Origin: Microbacteriaceae bacterium PS02066
Lineage (GTDB): Bacteria > Actinomycetota > Actinomycetes > Actinomycetales > Microbacteriaceae
DNA: 64,000 bases
Reading direction: 5' to 3'
Assembly: GCA_029959545.1 (NCBI GenBank)
Contig: JASCPH010000001.1
Span: 1-64,000, forward strand
In this document: piece after piece, positions 51,237-60,618 of the stretch
How positions within the stretch are numbered: the first letter of the stretch is position 1
How the letters are laid out: each line of letters begins with the position of its first letter
Position numbers and translations under genes: made by a program
Notes under the pieces: model-generated
Told to the model about the DNA's origin: nothing
The model's input: the letters and a program-made list of their open reading frames with translations, nothing else
Database searches by the model: none

Positions 51237-52508
51237 GTGGCGAACATCTTCCAGAAGGGCACCAAGTTTGCCCAGACGGCGCTCGCGCTGCTGCGTCGCA
51301 GCTCGCGCGGCATCGCGCTGTTCACGACCCGTTACGGCGTCGCGGACTTCAAGGGCGCGGTGGGCGACGTCATCAACGTCAAGCGCCCCCCGGTACTCCG
51401 CGCCCGGGACAAGGGCTGGCGCAGCAACAACGCCATCGTCTTCGACCGCCTCGCGCAGACGAAGATCCAGATCAAGCTCGACAAGCACCTCTACAGCGCG
51501 GTCGAGCTCTCGCCCGAGGAGGAGACCCTCGACGAGATCGACTACGTCCGCGATGTGCAGGCGCCACAGGTGCAGGCACTCGAGGATGCGGTCGAGAACC
51601 TGTGGCCGACCGCGCTCCGCGCGGTCGACTTCGTCTACGAGGTGACCTACAACCCCAACGCGGGCGAGTCCACCGCAGCCGCGGCGAAGCAGTCCGACCC
51701 GCGCAAGGTGGCATCGCGTGCCCGGAAGCTGTTCACCGACGCGCACGTGCCGCTGACCGGCCGCTACTGGCTGGTCGGTTCCGCCGTCGCTGAGGCGATC
51801 CGCGACTACGGCAAGCTCCTCGACGTCGACACCGCCGGTATCCCCGAGGCGCTCCGTGAGGGCGTCGTGTCCCGGCTGTCCGGGTTCACCGTCGTGGAGA
51901 TGGACTCGCTCGGCGAGAACGAGTCCTACTTCACGCACGAGTCCGCGATCGCGATCGCGAACGTCGCCCCGGCCGTGCCGCAGGGTGTGACTAAGGGTGG
52001 CGGTGTCGCGTCCGGCAACGGTCTCGCGCTTACCCAGCTGTGGGACTATGACAGCGACCACCTCAAGGACCGTTCGATCGTGCACGCCTTCGCCGGTGCC
52101 ACGGCCGTGCTCGACCCGGAGGTGGACGCCGACGGCCAGATCATCCTCGACGAGGACGACGAGCCCCAGCTCGAGTTCGTCCGCGGCATCCGAGTGATCT
52201 TCGTCCCGGTCGGCAGCACCGACACCGGCAACGGTGCGGACAGCCACACGCTGACGATCACCGGCTCGCCCACCGGCGGCACGTTCACGCTGACGATCGA
52301 CGGTGAGACCACCGACACGATCGCCTACAACGCATCCAGCGACGCCATCGCGGCCGCGGTCAACGCGATCGAGGGTGTCTCGGGTGCGAAGGTGACCGGC
52401 GGCGCCTTCCCGGCCAACGCTAAGACCCTCAAGCTCACCGAGCGCGCGACGGTCTCCGCAACCGGGTCGTTCACCGGCGGCACTACGCCCACGATCACTG
52501 TCTCCTGA
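51237..52508 (+). CDS. Major capsid protein (P22 coat-like) with C-terminal Ig-like extension
   Basis: The protein has 423 residues (GTG, AGGAGG upstream). The N-terminal 330 have the P22 coat-type pattern (YGVADFKGAVGDVINVKRPP, LTGRYWLVGSAVAEAIRDYG). The last 85 (SHTLTITGSPTGGTFTLTID, TIAYNASSDAIAAAVNAIEG) look like a separate beta domain that may decorate the head surface. It is the main shell protein. Confidence 0.92.
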   Translation: MANIFQKGTKFAQTALALLRRSSRGIALFTTRYGVADFKGAVGDVINVKRPPVLRARDKGWRSNNAIVFDRLAQTKIQIKLDKHLYSAVELSPEEETLDEIDYVRDVQAPQVQALEDAVENLWPTALRAVDFVYEVTYNPNAGESTAAAAKQSDPRKVASRARKLFTDAHVPLTGRYWLVGSAVAEAIRDYGKLLDVDTAGIPEALREGVVSRLSGFTVVEMDSLGENESYFTHESAIAIANVAPAVPQGVTKGGGVASGNGLALTQLWDYDSDHLKDRSIVHAFAGATAVLDPEVDADGQIILDEDDEPQLEFVRGIRVIFVPVGSTDTGNGADSHTLTITGSPTGGTFTLTIDGETTDTIAYNASSDAIAAAVNAIEGVSGAKVTGGAFPANAKTLKLTERATVSATGSFTGGTTPTITVS

Positions 52509-52534
52509 CGGTGACCATCTGAGGAGGTCAGGTC

Positions 52535-53110
52535 ATGGCTGAGTACACACCCCTCGCATCCACTGCGGATGTGGTGGCCGCGCTCGGCCGTGGCCTGACC
52601 CCACAGGAACAAGCACAGGTGGAGTCGAAGCTCGCGAAGGCGTCGGAACTGTTCCGAGCCGCTGCGGGCCGAGACTTCACGCCGGGACGCAAGACATCTC
52701 GGCTGAAGGTGAATGGTGGCGAGGTGCGTCTCCCGCAGACGCCCGTCGTCACCATTCACTCCGTCACCGACGACGACGGCAACGCCATCGAGTGGACGCA
52801 CGCGTTCGGCGCGACGCTCACAGTCCCGCTGCTGTCGCACCGCTTCGTGCGGGTGGATTACAGCTTCGGATCGGACGAGGTGCCGAAGCTCGTCACCGAA
52901 ACCGTCGCCGAGATGGTCGCTCGAGTGTTCGCCGTCGACAAGCGCGCGAAGGCTGGCCTTTCGCAGTACCAGAAGACCACCGGCCCGTTCAGCGAAGGCG
53001 GCACGTTCGCTTCCTGGGCGGTCGGGGGACAGGTGATGATGTCTCCCGCCGATGCGGCTGTGGCGGCAACGTTCCGCGCCCCGCGGCTATCGAACACGGT
53101 CGTACTGTGA
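52535..53110 (+). CDS. Head-tail connector protein
   Basis: The protein has 191 residues (GAGGAGG upstream). The helical N-terminus STADVVAALGRGLTPQEQAQ...LFRAAAGRDF is typical of connector proteins (gp6/gp15-like), with a beta part TIHSVTDDDGNAIEW inside. It lies right after the coat gene. It extends the portal toward the tail. Confidence 0.85.
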   Translation: MAEYTPLASTADVVAALGRGLTPQEQAQVESKLAKASELFRAAAGRDFTPGRKTSRLKVNGGEVRLPQTPVVTIHSVTDDDGNAIEWTHAFGATLTVPLLSHRFVRVDYSFGSDEVPKLVTETVAEMVARVFAVDKRAKAGLSQYQKTTGPFSEGGTFASWAVGGQVMMSPADAAVAATFRAPRLSNTVVL

Positions 53111-53436
53111 CGTCGATCACGATCCGCCGCGCGGTGACCGAAGAGGATGCGTACGGCGACCCCAAGGAAAAGTCCTGGGGTGACTGGAAGACGTTCGCAG
53201 CCCCCGACTACGAGGTTCTCATCGGCTGGGGCAACGCTGACGAACCGCTCGAGCCCGGACGAAACACCGTCATCACGAACCGCACCGTCTACATCCGCGG
53301 ACCGGAGAAGACGGGGATTCGCGCGACCGATCGTGCCGTGGTCGACGGGGTCGAGTACATGATCGTCGGCAAGGTCGGCGAGTGGGAAGCTGACGAGTAC
53401 GTCGGCGCGCAGTTCGCGATCCGTGAGGTGGCGTGA
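53107..53436 (+). CDS. Head closure/stopper protein
   Basis: The protein has 109 residues (GTG, 4-base overlap). It is a small beta-barrel type sequence (TSITIRRAVTEEDAYGDPKE, RATDRAVVDGVEYMIVGKVG). It is the second connector by position. Such proteins plug the portal until tail joining. Confidence 0.75.
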   Translation: MTSITIRRAVTEEDAYGDPKEKSWGDWKTFAAPDYEVLIGWGNADEPLEPGRNTVITNRTVYIRGPEKTGIRATDRAVVDGVEYMIVGKVGEWEADEYVGAQFAIREVA

Positions 53437-53696
53437 TGCCGGCGAAGTTCCCCATCAACGCGGTCAACCGCAAAGCGATCCGCGAGCAGCTTCTCCTCGA
53501 CTCCACCGGGAGCGGCGTGGAACGGACGCTGGTGCGTGCTGCGGAAGCAGCAGCCGGCCCCGGACAAGAAGTGTTCGTGTCCCGCAGCTACACCAAGGCT
53601 GGGCGCCTGTCGGTGTGGATCGTGGACCGCGGATCCACGCCGTCGCGGGAGAAGACGAAGCAACTGCGTGAGGCGCTCGCTCGCGTCCGAATCTAG
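53436..53696 (+). CDS. Neck/HK97 gp10-like protein by position
   Basis: The protein has 86 residues from the ATG at 53436. It is basic (NAVNRKAIREQLLLDSTGSG, FVSRSYTKAGRLSVWIVDRG). It lies between stopper and tail terminator genes, where a small neck protein is usual. No domain is clear. Confidence 0.6.
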   Translation: MPAKFPINAVNRKAIREQLLLDSTGSGVERTLVRAAEAAAGPGQEVFVSRSYTKAGRLSVWIVDRGSTPSREKTKQLREALARVRI

Positions 53697-53704
53697 GAGG
53701 CGCT

Positions 53705-54073
53705 GTGGCTGAGTTCGCGTCACGCTGGCCCGACATGCGTCTCTGGGCGATCGGGCGGCTGAGAGAAGAGCTCGCCGGGAAGGTGAGCGCCGAACGCGAC
53801 GAGAACCTCGCAGAGCAGATCGTGGTGTCGGTCACTCCCGCGCAGATAGTGACGGCTGTGTCACGCACGTTCATGGTGACCGTCGAGGTCTGGAAGCAGG
53901 GGAAGAAGGCCGCGTTCGACCGGTGCGGTGAAGCGGCGTACATCCTCGAGTCCACTCCACGCCGCGGGTTCATCGTCACGACCGAACTGAACGCGGGACC
54001 CAATGAGCAGCGTGACGAAGCGGGCTCCTACTACTACGACGCCACGGTCATGGTGACCGCGAGCCGTCTCTGA
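53705..54073 (+). CDS. Tail terminator protein
   Basis: The protein has 122 residues (GTG, TAGGAGG upstream). The alternating pattern (RLWAIGRLREELAGKVSAER, FDRCGEAAYILESTPRRGFI, GSYYYDATVMVTASRL) and its place before the tail tube fit a tail terminator, which caps the tail tube and joins it to the head. Confidence 0.72.
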   Translation: MAEFASRWPDMRLWAIGRLREELAGKVSAERDENLAEQIVVSVTPAQIVTAVSRTFMVTVEVWKQGKKAAFDRCGEAAYILESTPRRGFIVTTELNAGPNEQRDEAGSYYYDATVMVTASRL

Positions 54074-54126
54074 ACTCCGTTGTTGCCGGCGGACATCCCA
54101 ACACACAGACAGGAAGGTAGCTGGCA

Positions 54127-54966
54127 ATGACCGCTGCACTCATCGAGAACGACCGCGCGAACGACGCGGATCTCGTCCGCCTCGTGCAGGACGGTCGGAT
54201 CCTGCTCGGCGACTACGGGATCAGCGCCCCCACGGGCCCCGACTGGAACCCGTCCAGCGACCTCGCGTCGGGGATCCGGCACGATCTCGGATACTACGGC
54301 GAGGACGGGTTCTCCCTCACTCCAGAGCCGGGTGACAACAAGTCGTTCAAGGCGCACAACGAGGACGAGGTGATCAACGAGGACGGCCCCGGCACGTGGG
54401 CGGTCGCGTTCTCCGGCATCCAGCGTTCCCGCACCCTCGCCGAGGCGTACTTCGACACCGAGGTTGACCCGGCGACGGGCGCGATCGTCGTGACCCGAGC
54501 GTCGGTGCGCACGTTCCGCGACCTCGTCACCGTCGGTATCTCCGGCGACGACGTGATCATCACGCACTACCCGCGGGTGAAGGTGTCCGACCGTGAGGCG
54601 GTGCAGTTCGGTGCGACCGCGTTGAACGCGCTCGGCATGACGTTCCGTGCATACAAGGATCCCGTGCTGGGGTACGAGTTCAAGCAGTGGGACACCACCC
54701 TCATCCAGGGCACCGTCGCGGTCCCGACGATCAGCGCAGCCAACCCGGCGACGTCGCAGGCGAGCCTCGGGAACGTGCTCATCACCGGCACCGGGTTCTC
54801 CGGGGCGTCGGCGGTGAAGTTCGGTTCCACTGACGCGGTCCACTTCGACGTGCTCTCGCCGACGCAGATCCTCGCCGTGATGCCGTCCGGATCCGCGGGC
54901 TCCGCGGCGATCAAGGTGACCAACGCGGGCGGCGACTCGTCCGCGTTCAGCTACGCGCGCTCCTGA
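54127..54966 (+). CDS. Major tail tube protein with C-terminal IPT/TIG-like domain
   Basis: The protein has 279 residues. The N-terminal 195 (LVRLVQDGRILLGDYGISAP, DEDGPGTWAV-like core, DVIITHYPRVKVSDREAVQF) are tail-tube-like. The C-terminal 80 (PTISAANPATSQASLGNVLI, VLSPTQILAVMPSGSAGSAA) form an Ig-like IPT/TIG domain, probably exposed on the tail and able to bind sugars. A strong hairpin follows. Confidence 0.88.
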   Translation: MTAALIENDRANDADLVRLVQDGRILLGDYGISAPTGPDWNPSSDLASGIRHDLGYYGEDGFSLTPEPGDNKSFKAHNEDEVINEDGPGTWAVAFSGIQRSRTLAEAYFDTEVDPATGAIVVTRASVRTFRDLVTVGISGDDVIITHYPRVKVSDREAVQFGATALNALGMTFRAYKDPVLGYEFKQWDTTLIQGTVAVPTISAANPATSQASLGNVLITGTGFSGASAVKFGSTDAVHFDVLSPTQILAVMPSGSAGSAAIKVTNAGGDSSAFSYARS

Positions 54967-54972
54967 AAGGCC

Positions 54973-55008
54973 CCCGCGGGCGGGTGACGGCAACCACCCG
55001 CCCGCGGG
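54973..55008 (+). terminator. Very strong GC hairpin after the tail tube gene
   Basis: CCCGCGGGCGGGTG pairs perfectly over 14 bp with CACCCGCCCGCGGG (loop 8 bases). There is no T run, so it may slow transcription or protect the mRNA end and so keep tail tube output above downstream genes. Confidence 0.6.
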
Positions 55009-55043
55009 CACACCATCCCTGTTGCCACTGAAAGGTTGCCATC

Positions 55044-55361
55044 GTGATCGACATCACCCCAGGCGCGTCGCGCGCCAAGACCATCGAGTTCAACATCGTC
55101 GGAATCGGGAAGTTCGAGCTTCCGGTGCTCGGGCAGGCGGGGACACCGTTCGGCATCACGTCCGCGTTCGGCGTGTTCCAGGACGCCTCCGCGGGCGGCA
55201 ACGACGCGCAGAAGCTAGCGGCATGGTCGCAGCTGATCCAGTCCCTCACGGACAGCTACCCGCAGGCCGTGCGCGTCATGTCACGTCTCGACAGCGACGA
55301 CGTCGCCGCGGTGTTCGCGCAGTGGGGCGCGAAGTCGAGCGAGTACGACCCAAAAGCCTGA
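55044..55361 (+). CDS. Tail assembly chaperone, short form (G-like)
   Basis: The protein has 105 residues (GTG start). It is acidic and helical toward the end (AQKLAAWSQLIQSLTDSYPQ, SDDVAAVFAQWGAKSSEYDPKA). It lies between tail tube and tape measure. It ends with TGA two codons after the slip site CCCAAAA. It is needed for tail assembly but is not part of the virion. Confidence 0.85.
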   Translation: MIDITPGASRAKTIEFNIVGIGKFELPVLGQAGTPFGITSAFGVFQDASAGGNDAQKLAAWSQLIQSLTDSYPQAVRVMSRLDSDDVAAVFAQWGAKSSEYDPKA

Positions 55362-55717
55362 TCCTCCCGGCGCTGCTCCACTGGCACCGATCCGCGCTGC
55401 GTTACGACCTCGCGCGGATCGGTGTCGAGATGGACGGGCTGTCGTGGAACCGGCTGTGGGACTTCGTGGTGGAGATCCGCCGCGACCTGTCCTCTCATCT
55501 CGTCGCTGCGATGGAGGGGCACAAATACGTCCCGTCCGACGCTGAACGCGCATCCTGGGCGACGTTCGAGATGTGGGTGAACACGCAGACGCCCCGCGGG
55601 TCTGGGACGAAGCGGATGCAGCGCCCCTGGGCGGGTAAGCGGCCGACGTACCGCACCGAACCAGTGATGACCCCAGATCGCCTCGCGCGGCGCGAGAAGC
55701 TCGCCGCCCTGTTCTGA
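55044..55717 (+). CDS. Tail assembly chaperone, -1 frameshift form (GT-like)
   Basis: A slip at CCCAAAA (55349-55355) moves ribosomes into the -1 frame, reading on from base 55355 as SLILPALLHWHRSALRYDLA to a stop at 55717. The fused product has about 224 residues (104 + 120). The second part continues without its own start codon. This matches the G/GT pair of lambda-like tails. Confidence 0.85.
55349..55355 (+). promoter_or_regulatory. Programmed -1 frameshift site CCCAAAA
   Basis: The heptamer fits X-XXY-YYZ in the reading frame (C-CCA-AAA), and the zero frame stops 4 bases later. The downstream T part is open in the -1 frame. Confidence 0.85.
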
Positions 55718-55760
55718 TTCACGCCTGAGTTGCCGCGGGCGTCCTCGTTAGGGGGCACTC

Positions 55761-57950
55761 GTGTCGCAGGCCGTTCTGTACGTCGAGCTCGTCCCCACGA
55801 CGAAGGGCATCAAGGGGAAGGTTGAGGGCGAGTTCGGTCCCGCGCTCGACGGCGTCGAGAAGAAGGCCGACGGCGTCTTCACCCGCATCGGGAACGGCAT
55901 CAAGGGTGTTGCGACCGCCACTGCGGCGGTCTTCGCGACTGTCGCTGGGATGGCGATCACGGGCGGCATCTCCCGCCTGCTGAACATCGAAGACGCGCAG
56001 GCCAAGCTCAAGGGGCTCGGGCACGACGCGGCATCGGTCGACCAGATCATGTCGAACGCTCTCGACGCGGTGAAAGGCACCGCCTACACACTCGACGACG
56101 CTGCAACGACCGCCGCGACCGCCACCGCAGCCGGGATCAAGCCTGGGCAGGAGCTCGCGAAGTACCTCAAGCTGACCGCCGACGCCGCGACGATCGCCGG
56201 CACCTCCCTCGGCGAGATGGGCGCGATCCTCAACAAGGTCACCGCCTCCGGAAGAGCGTCCGCAGAGAACATCAACCAGCTGCAGGAACGCGGCATCCCG
56301 ATCATGCAGTGGCTCGCCGACGAGTACGGGGTCACGCAGGACGCCCTGTCGGACATGGTTTCCGCGGGTGAGGTCGACGCCGAGACCTTCCGTCGAGCCA
56401 TCGAGAAGAACATCAGCGGGGCGGCACTCGCATCCGGCGACACCACGCGCGGCGCCTTCGGCATCATGCTCACATCCCTGTCCCGCATCGGTGCGGGGCT
56501 CGTTGGTGGAGTGTTCCCGCTCTTCAAGGAGGTCTTCCAGGGCATCACCGATCTTCTGGTGCCACTGGAAGAGAAGGCGGCAAGCCTCGGAGACGCCATT
56601 GGGTCGAAGGTCACGCCGCTCGTTGAGGGGCTGATGTCAGCCGTCTCGGGAGGTCTGCCCGACCTGTCGGGTCTATCGGGTCTGCTGGGGCCACTGGCGG
56701 GTGCGTTCGCCGCGCTCGGAGCAAGCGGACTCGGCGGGATCATCGCGAAGATCCCGCTCCTCGGAGGGTTGGCGGGTCCGCTGTCGGCACTGGGCGGGCC
56801 GATCGGGATCGTGGCTGGCGCCCTGGCCGGCCTGGTCGCGGTGTCTCCGCAGCTGCAGGAAGCCCTGGGCGGCGTCTTCTCCACCCTCATGGACGTTGCG
56901 GGAGAGCTCGGGAAGTCGTTCGCGCCAATCCTGGCGCAGCTACTCCCGCTCGTGTCGAACATCGCGCAGATGCTCGGCGGCGTGCTCGCTCAGGCGATCA
57001 CGACGCTGATGCCGTTCGTATCGCAGATTCTGCTGCTGTTCGGCGACATGGTCGCTCAGGTGCTGCCGCAGCTTCTGCCGGTGCTGATGACGCTCGCAGG
57101 TGTGATCGGGTCCGTCGCAGTGGCGATCATGCCCGTCGTGTCGGCTCTGCTCACAGCGCTGATGCCGATCCTCGAGGCGCTGATGCCGATCATCACGGGC
57201 GTGCTCGGCGCATTCCTGCCGCTGATCTCCACACTCGTCTCGGCGCTCGCCCCGATCCTGATCAAGGTGGCGGAGCTGCTCGGGCCGCTGCTGACCCCGA
57301 TCCTCGGTGTCGTGACGACTCTGGTCGAGGCGCTCACTCCGGTGATCGAGCTTCTGACGACTATCGGCGTGAACGGGCTGACGGCGGCGATCACATTCCT
57401 GATGCCGATCATCGAGGGTGTCGTGAACGCGCTCGGGTCCATTCTGATCCCCGTCGTCGACACGGTCACGAAGGTGTTCAAGGGGCTGATCGACTTCATC
57501 GTCAACGTTTTCCAGGGCAACTGGGAAGGTGCGTGGGACGCGATCGTCGGGATCTTCGGCGATCTGTTCAACGGCATGGTGGACATCGCGAAGGGCGTGA
57601 TCAACGGCCTCATCGACCTGATCAACGGGTTCCTCGGCGGGCTGAACGACGTCGGCGGGTGGCTGAGCGATATCACAGGCGGGACGGTCGGATTCTCGAT
57701 CGGACAGATCCCGCACCTCGCAGATGGCGCCACAGTGCTTCCACGGGCCGGCGGGACGCTCGCGGTGCTGGGTGAGGCAGGCCGCGCGGAGACGGTCGTC
57801 GACCACGGGCTCATGAACCGCGCGATCACTGAGGGCCTGCAAGGAACTCAGGGCGGGCGCGGCGGGAACACGTTCAACGTATTCCCGAAGGAGACCGACG
57901 GCCGGATTCTCGTTCGTCAACTGCAGAGCGAAGCGGAGCGGGCATCGTGA
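55761..57950 (+). CDS. Tape measure protein
   Basis: The protein has 729 residues (GTG). The N-terminal third is helical with the tape-measure block (LKLTADAATIAGTSLGEMGA, NKVTASGRASAENINQLQER). The centre is a long hydrophobic row of Leu/Ile/Pro repeats (TLMPFVSQILLLFGDMVAQV, about residues 380-540). It sets tail length and helps DNA entry. For its length the tail would be fairly short (about 110 nm by the usual ratio). Confidence 0.95.
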   Translation: MSQAVLYVELVPTTKGIKGKVEGEFGPALDGVEKKADGVFTRIGNGIKGVATATAAVFATVAGMAITGGISRLLNIEDAQAKLKGLGHDAASVDQIMSNALDAVKGTAYTLDDAATTAATATAAGIKPGQELAKYLKLTADAATIAGTSLGEMGAILNKVTASGRASAENINQLQERGIPIMQWLADEYGVTQDALSDMVSAGEVDAETFRRAIEKNISGAALASGDTTRGAFGIMLTSLSRIGAGLVGGVFPLFKEVFQGITDLLVPLEEKAASLGDAIGSKVTPLVEGLMSAVSGGLPDLSGLSGLLGPLAGAFAALGASGLGGIIAKIPLLGGLAGPLSALGGPIGIVAGALAGLVAVSPQLQEALGGVFSTLMDVAGELGKSFAPILAQLLPLVSNIAQMLGGVLAQAITTLMPFVSQILLLFGDMVAQVLPQLLPVLMTLAGVIGSVAVAIMPVVSALLTALMPILEALMPIITGVLGAFLPLISTLVSALAPILIKVAELLGPLLTPILGVVTTLVEALTPVIELLTTIGVNGLTAAITFLMPIIEGVVNALGSILIPVVDTVTKVFKGLIDFIVNVFQGNWEGAWDAIVGIFGDLFNGMVDIAKGVINGLIDLINGFLGGLNDVGGWLSDITGGTVGFSIGQIPHLADGATVLPRAGGTLAVLGEAGRAETVVDHGLMNRAITEGLQGTQGGRGGNTFNVFPKETDGRILVRQLQSEAERAS

Positions 57951-58771
57951 AGAACATCACCCTCGACAACCTCACCTTCGTGGGTGGTGCTGTCACCAGA
58001 GGGTGGATGTTCTCCGACCTGAAGGACTGGCGTGGTCAGGTCGACGACAAGGTAGATGTGACGGAGCGCCCGCAGAACCGCGGCGCATTCACGTCAAGCC
58101 GTTCCGTGCGCTCGTCGCGAGCGATCTCGTTCCACGCGGGATTCTCGGGGGCTTCACCGTCGGAGGTGGACGCCGCATTCGACGAGCTGTCCGCGGTCGG
58201 CGCGGAGGGCCCCGTGCGCATGGCGGTGACGGACGATGACGGGTCCACGTCGTGGCGCATGGTGAAGGTGCGAAGCGTCCCGGTCGTTGACAATCACGAG
58301 CGACACTTCGGTGAGTGCGATGTCCACGTGATAGCCACAGACCCGCGCCGGTACGCCTCGGGGGAGTGGGTGAGTACACCGCCACCGTCGCCCGGGCAGG
58401 GAGAGGTGTGGCCGGAGGTGTATCCGGTCGTGTGGCCGGGCGGTGGCTCGACTGGTCGAGTGGAGCTCAAGAACGGTGGCCGCGCGCCGTCGCCGCCCGT
58501 GTTCCGAGTGGTTGGTCCGACGCCGTCGGCGCTGATCACGTGTGTGGACAACGGCCTGCGCGTCGGGCTTGATCGGCCGGTGCCGGCTGGACAGTTCGTG
58601 GACATCGACTTCGGGACCGGGCGGGCGCTGCTCGACGGTCTGACGGACGTGTCGCGGTGGCTGCTGTTTCGGCAGTGGGTGGAGGTGCCGGGGCTGATGT
58701 CTCGCACGTTCCAGTACGACGGCGCTGACGGCTCGCTGATGTTCGGGAAGGTCGATTCGGCATGGTGGTGA
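57947..58771 (+). CDS. Distal tail protein (Dit-like)
   Basis: The protein has 274 residues (GTG). LTFVGGAVTRGWMFSDLKDWRG and NRGAFTSSRSVRSSRAISFH with ...HVIATDPRRYASGEW are typical of Dit/siphovirus tail proteins of actinophages. It forms the hub that joins tail and baseplate. It overlaps the previous gene by 4 bases. Confidence 0.82.
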   Translation: MKNITLDNLTFVGGAVTRGWMFSDLKDWRGQVDDKVDVTERPQNRGAFTSSRSVRSSRAISFHAGFSGASPSEVDAAFDELSAVGAEGPVRMAVTDDDGSTSWRMVKVRSVPVVDNHERHFGECDVHVIATDPRRYASGEWVSTPPPSPGQGEVWPEVYPVVWPGGGSTGRVELKNGGRAPSPPVFRVVGPTPSALITCVDNGLRVGLDRPVPAGQFVDIDFGTGRALLDGLTDVSRWLLFRQWVEVPGLMSRTFQYDGADGSLMFGKVDSAWW

Positions 58772-59988
58772 AGTTCACGGTCTTCGAGACGCGTGGCGGA
58801 CGCACGGTGCTCGAGGTTGAGCCGTCGGACTTCGGCTGGCAGGAGCAGTCGAACACGCCGGAGACGGTGAACATGACGTTCATCGATGAGCATCCGGACG
58901 AGTGGCGGAACCTGTTCACTCCGTGGAAGCACTCGATCGCGGTGGAGATCGGCGACGACCAGACCGGGTTTCACACGCTCGGCGGGCCGATCGTCCCGTC
59001 CGACTTGGATGGGAACGACGAGACGCTGCACGTGTCCGCCCGTGGCCTGCTGTTCCTCCTCGATCAGGTGTACATCCTTCCTGCTCCGCCGTCGGGGTTC
59101 CGGCCTGACTGGCTGGCACCTGACGGTGTGCCGGACGTGTCGAAGGACACCACGATCAGCGGTGTCGACCGCGGCACGATCGGGAAGAAGCTGATCCAGC
59201 AGCAGATGACCTGGCCTGGATGGGGTGACATTCCGATCAGCTTCCATGCCGACCGCGCCGGCACTCGCACGCAGACCTACTCCGCGGTGGATCGGAAGAC
59301 GATCGCCTCCGCGCTGTCGGATCTCACGCAGCAGCTTGGCGGGCCGGACATTCGGCTGCGGCTGGTGCGCACATCGGAGAACTCGTTCGGGTGGGTGTAC
59401 GAGTCGGGCACGGAGGATCAGCCGTATCTGCAGGGTGACGTGCCCCTGTCGTGGACGCCGGCCGACACGACGAACCTGAGCGTGAAGGTAAACCCGTCCC
59501 GGATGGGGTCGGTGTTCTGGTCCGAGGGTGGGCGGTCGACCGATCAGACGCTCGTGCGGATGATGTACGACCCGTACCTGATTGACCGGGGATTCCCGCT
59601 CATGCACCGCGACACGGACGCGTCGTCGTCCACGAGCCGGGTGGAGACGCTGGACGCGTGGAACGCGGGCCTTGCCCGAACGTCGCGGCAGCCGTGGGAC
59701 TTCTGGTCGTTCGATGTGCCGGTGGATCAGGCGCCGTACCCGTTCCAGTACGGGTGCGGGGATCTCGCGGAGATCAACCTCTCGCCCCGGCACATCGTGC
59801 AGGCAGGGCTCATGTCGGGGCCGAAGACCCTCTCCGGACCCGGTGTCCTGTCGGGGCCGTTCACGGAGGTGACGGTGCCGCAGTACCTCGAGCCGCGCAC
59901 GTACACGCGCCGGATCGTGGGGATGTCGGGATCGGCGTCGTCCGAGTTCGTGAAGCTGACGTGCGGGGAGTTCTACGATGCCAGCTGA
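58762..59988 (+). CDS. Minor tail protein (Tal/gp37-like)
   Basis: The protein has 408 residues. It starts with FTVFETRGGRTVLEVEPSDF and has a central DRGTIGKKLIQQQMTWPGWG and a C-terminal ARTYTRRI-like, SSEFVKLTCGEFYDAS part (residues given approximately). By place after Dit it forms the tail tip. It overlaps Dit by 10 bases. No lytic domain is visible. Confidence 0.8.
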   Translation: MVVKFTVFETRGGRTVLEVEPSDFGWQEQSNTPETVNMTFIDEHPDEWRNLFTPWKHSIAVEIGDDQTGFHTLGGPIVPSDLDGNDETLHVSARGLLFLLDQVYILPAPPSGFRPDWLAPDGVPDVSKDTTISGVDRGTIGKKLIQQQMTWPGWGDIPISFHADRAGTRTQTYSAVDRKTIASALSDLTQQLGGPDIRLRLVRTSENSFGWVYESGTEDQPYLQGDVPLSWTPADTTNLSVKVNPSRMGSVFWSEGGRSTDQTLVRMMYDPYLIDRGFPLMHRDTDASSSTSRVETLDAWNAGLARTSRQPWDFWSFDVPVDQAPYPFQYGCGDLAEINLSPRHIVQAGLMSGPKTLSGPGVLSGPFTEVTVPQYLEPRTYTRRIVGMSGSASSEFVKLTCGEFYDAS

Positions 59989-60610
59989 CCCGACTTCGAG
60001 TCGCGAGGGCGGGGGATGGATCGTGGACGAGCTCCGCGACATCCGCCGGCAACTCGCGGAACTCCGCAGCCCGTCGGGGACGCAGCAGTTCAACGCAGTC
60101 CCTCGCCTGCAGGAGCAGATCGACGACCTCTTGGGGCGGCAGTCGTTCAAGGCGAACTCGGCTGACGTTCTCGATTGGAACGACGCGGTAGATCTGACGT
60201 CAGTGCCGTTCGGCCCGAGCCTAACGATAGAGCTCGACCGGCCGCGTGTGGTGGGCGTGAGCGTCTACTTCAAGGCTGGCGTGTCCGCCGGGGGGCTCTC
60301 GTCTGGCGGCACGTCCACGGTGCTCGTATCCGGCGGAGTGGCGGTGAACGGCACGAACCCCGGCGGCGTCACCTATGGCGCGCTTAGCGTCAGCGCCGGC
60401 TACGGCCTCGGCGTCCCAGATCGTAAGGGTGCCGACGCATCACCTGTCGCGAGGTGGCTGGGGGAGCTGCCTGCAGGATCGCACACGTTCCGCGGTGTTC
60501 TGGACAGAGTCTTCATCGGATTCACCGGCACCCCATCAAGCAGATCCGGATATCTCTACGTCATGGACCCGGCGTTGTACGTCGATGTGTTCCAGACCGT
60601 CACCGAGTAG
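59978..60610 (+). CDS. Minor tail protein
   Basis: The protein has 210 residues. A helical start (GWIVDELRDIRRQLAELRSP) may form a trimer coil. The rest is Gly/Ser/Val-rich and beta-like (VVGVSVYFKAGVSAGGLSSG). It probably belongs to the baseplate or fiber. The family is not clear. Confidence 0.72.
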   Translation: MPADPTSSREGGGWIVDELRDIRRQLAELRSPSGTQQFNAVPRLQEQIDDLLGRQSFKANSADVLDWNDAVDLTSVPFGPSLTIELDRPRVVGVSVYFKAGVSAGGLSSGGTSTVLVSGGVAVNGTNPGGVTYGALSVSAGYGLGVPDRKGADASPVARWLGELPAGSHTFRGVLDRVFIGFTGTPSSRSGYLYVMDPALYVDVFQTVTE

Positions 60611-60618
60611 GAGACCTC

